Shown here: positions 6,001-6,001 of the stretch, piece by piece | How the letters are laid out: every line of letters begins with the position of its first letter | Numbering within the stretch: position 1 is the first letter of the stretch | Origin: JBIQLO01 sp044464175 | GTDB taxonomy: Bacteria > Planctomycetota > Phycisphaerae > Tepidisphaerales > Tepidisphaeraceae | Length of the DNA: 6,001 nt | Direction: 5' to 3' | Assembly (NCBI GenBank): GCA_044464175.1 | Contig: JBIQLO010000229.1 | Location: 1-6,001, forward strand | Made by a program: the position numbers and the translations under genes | The notes under the pieces: model-generated | The model's database searches: none | What the model was told of the DNA's origin: nothing | The model's input: only the letters and a program-made list of their open reading frames with translations

Positions 6001-6001
6001 T

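Overview
The window carries four confidently recognised protein genes on GC-rich DNA whose plus strand is rich in G throughout. No RNA gene, CRISPR array, insertion sequence or attachment site was seen. The protein styles suggest a free-living, high-GC Gram-negative-type bacterium, most plausibly of the Planctomycetota (Phycisphaerae-like). The clues are an exported barrel-plus-TPR protein with GKWVTP-type motifs, an enlarged sodium:solute symporter, a GH57 alpha-glucan enzyme and an acidic Ala/Glu-rich anchored protein. This placement is inference from style, not from a marker gene.

Layout. Bases 1-350 are non-coding as far as can be seen: a G/T-rich start, a strongly purine-rich tract, then a short AT-rich island that may hold a promoter. 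Bases 351-920 (+) encode an acidic, low-complexity protein with one membrane segment at its extreme C-terminus. A 117-base gap with a strong GC hairpin follows. Bases 1038-3164 (+) encode a 708-residue sodium:solute symporter. Directly behind its stop lies a perfect GGAGGT, followed seven bases later by a TTG that opens a 41-codon frame (3178-3303); this may be an unannotated small gene. Converging on it, 3328-4695 (-) encodes a secreted protein with a small N-terminal beta domain, three exact 34-residue TPR repeats and coiled coils. The 129-base divergent spacer 4696-4824 holds candidate promoters for both strands that overlap each other, and a dyad. Bases 4825-6000 (+) encode a complete GH57 alpha-amylase-type enzyme with all five conserved regions and both catalytic residues.

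How they fit. The symporter (solute uptake) and the GH57 enzyme (cytoplasmic alpha-glucan metabolism) are both consistent with carbon acquisition and storage, but no shared pathway is proved. The TPR protein is divergent from the GH57 gene and may be co-controlled with it through the shared spacer. No clear new system such as a defence island or biosynthetic cluster is present. The best leads are the small ORF behind the symporter, the overlapping divergent promoters, and the anchored acidic protein with a FliM-like short motif.
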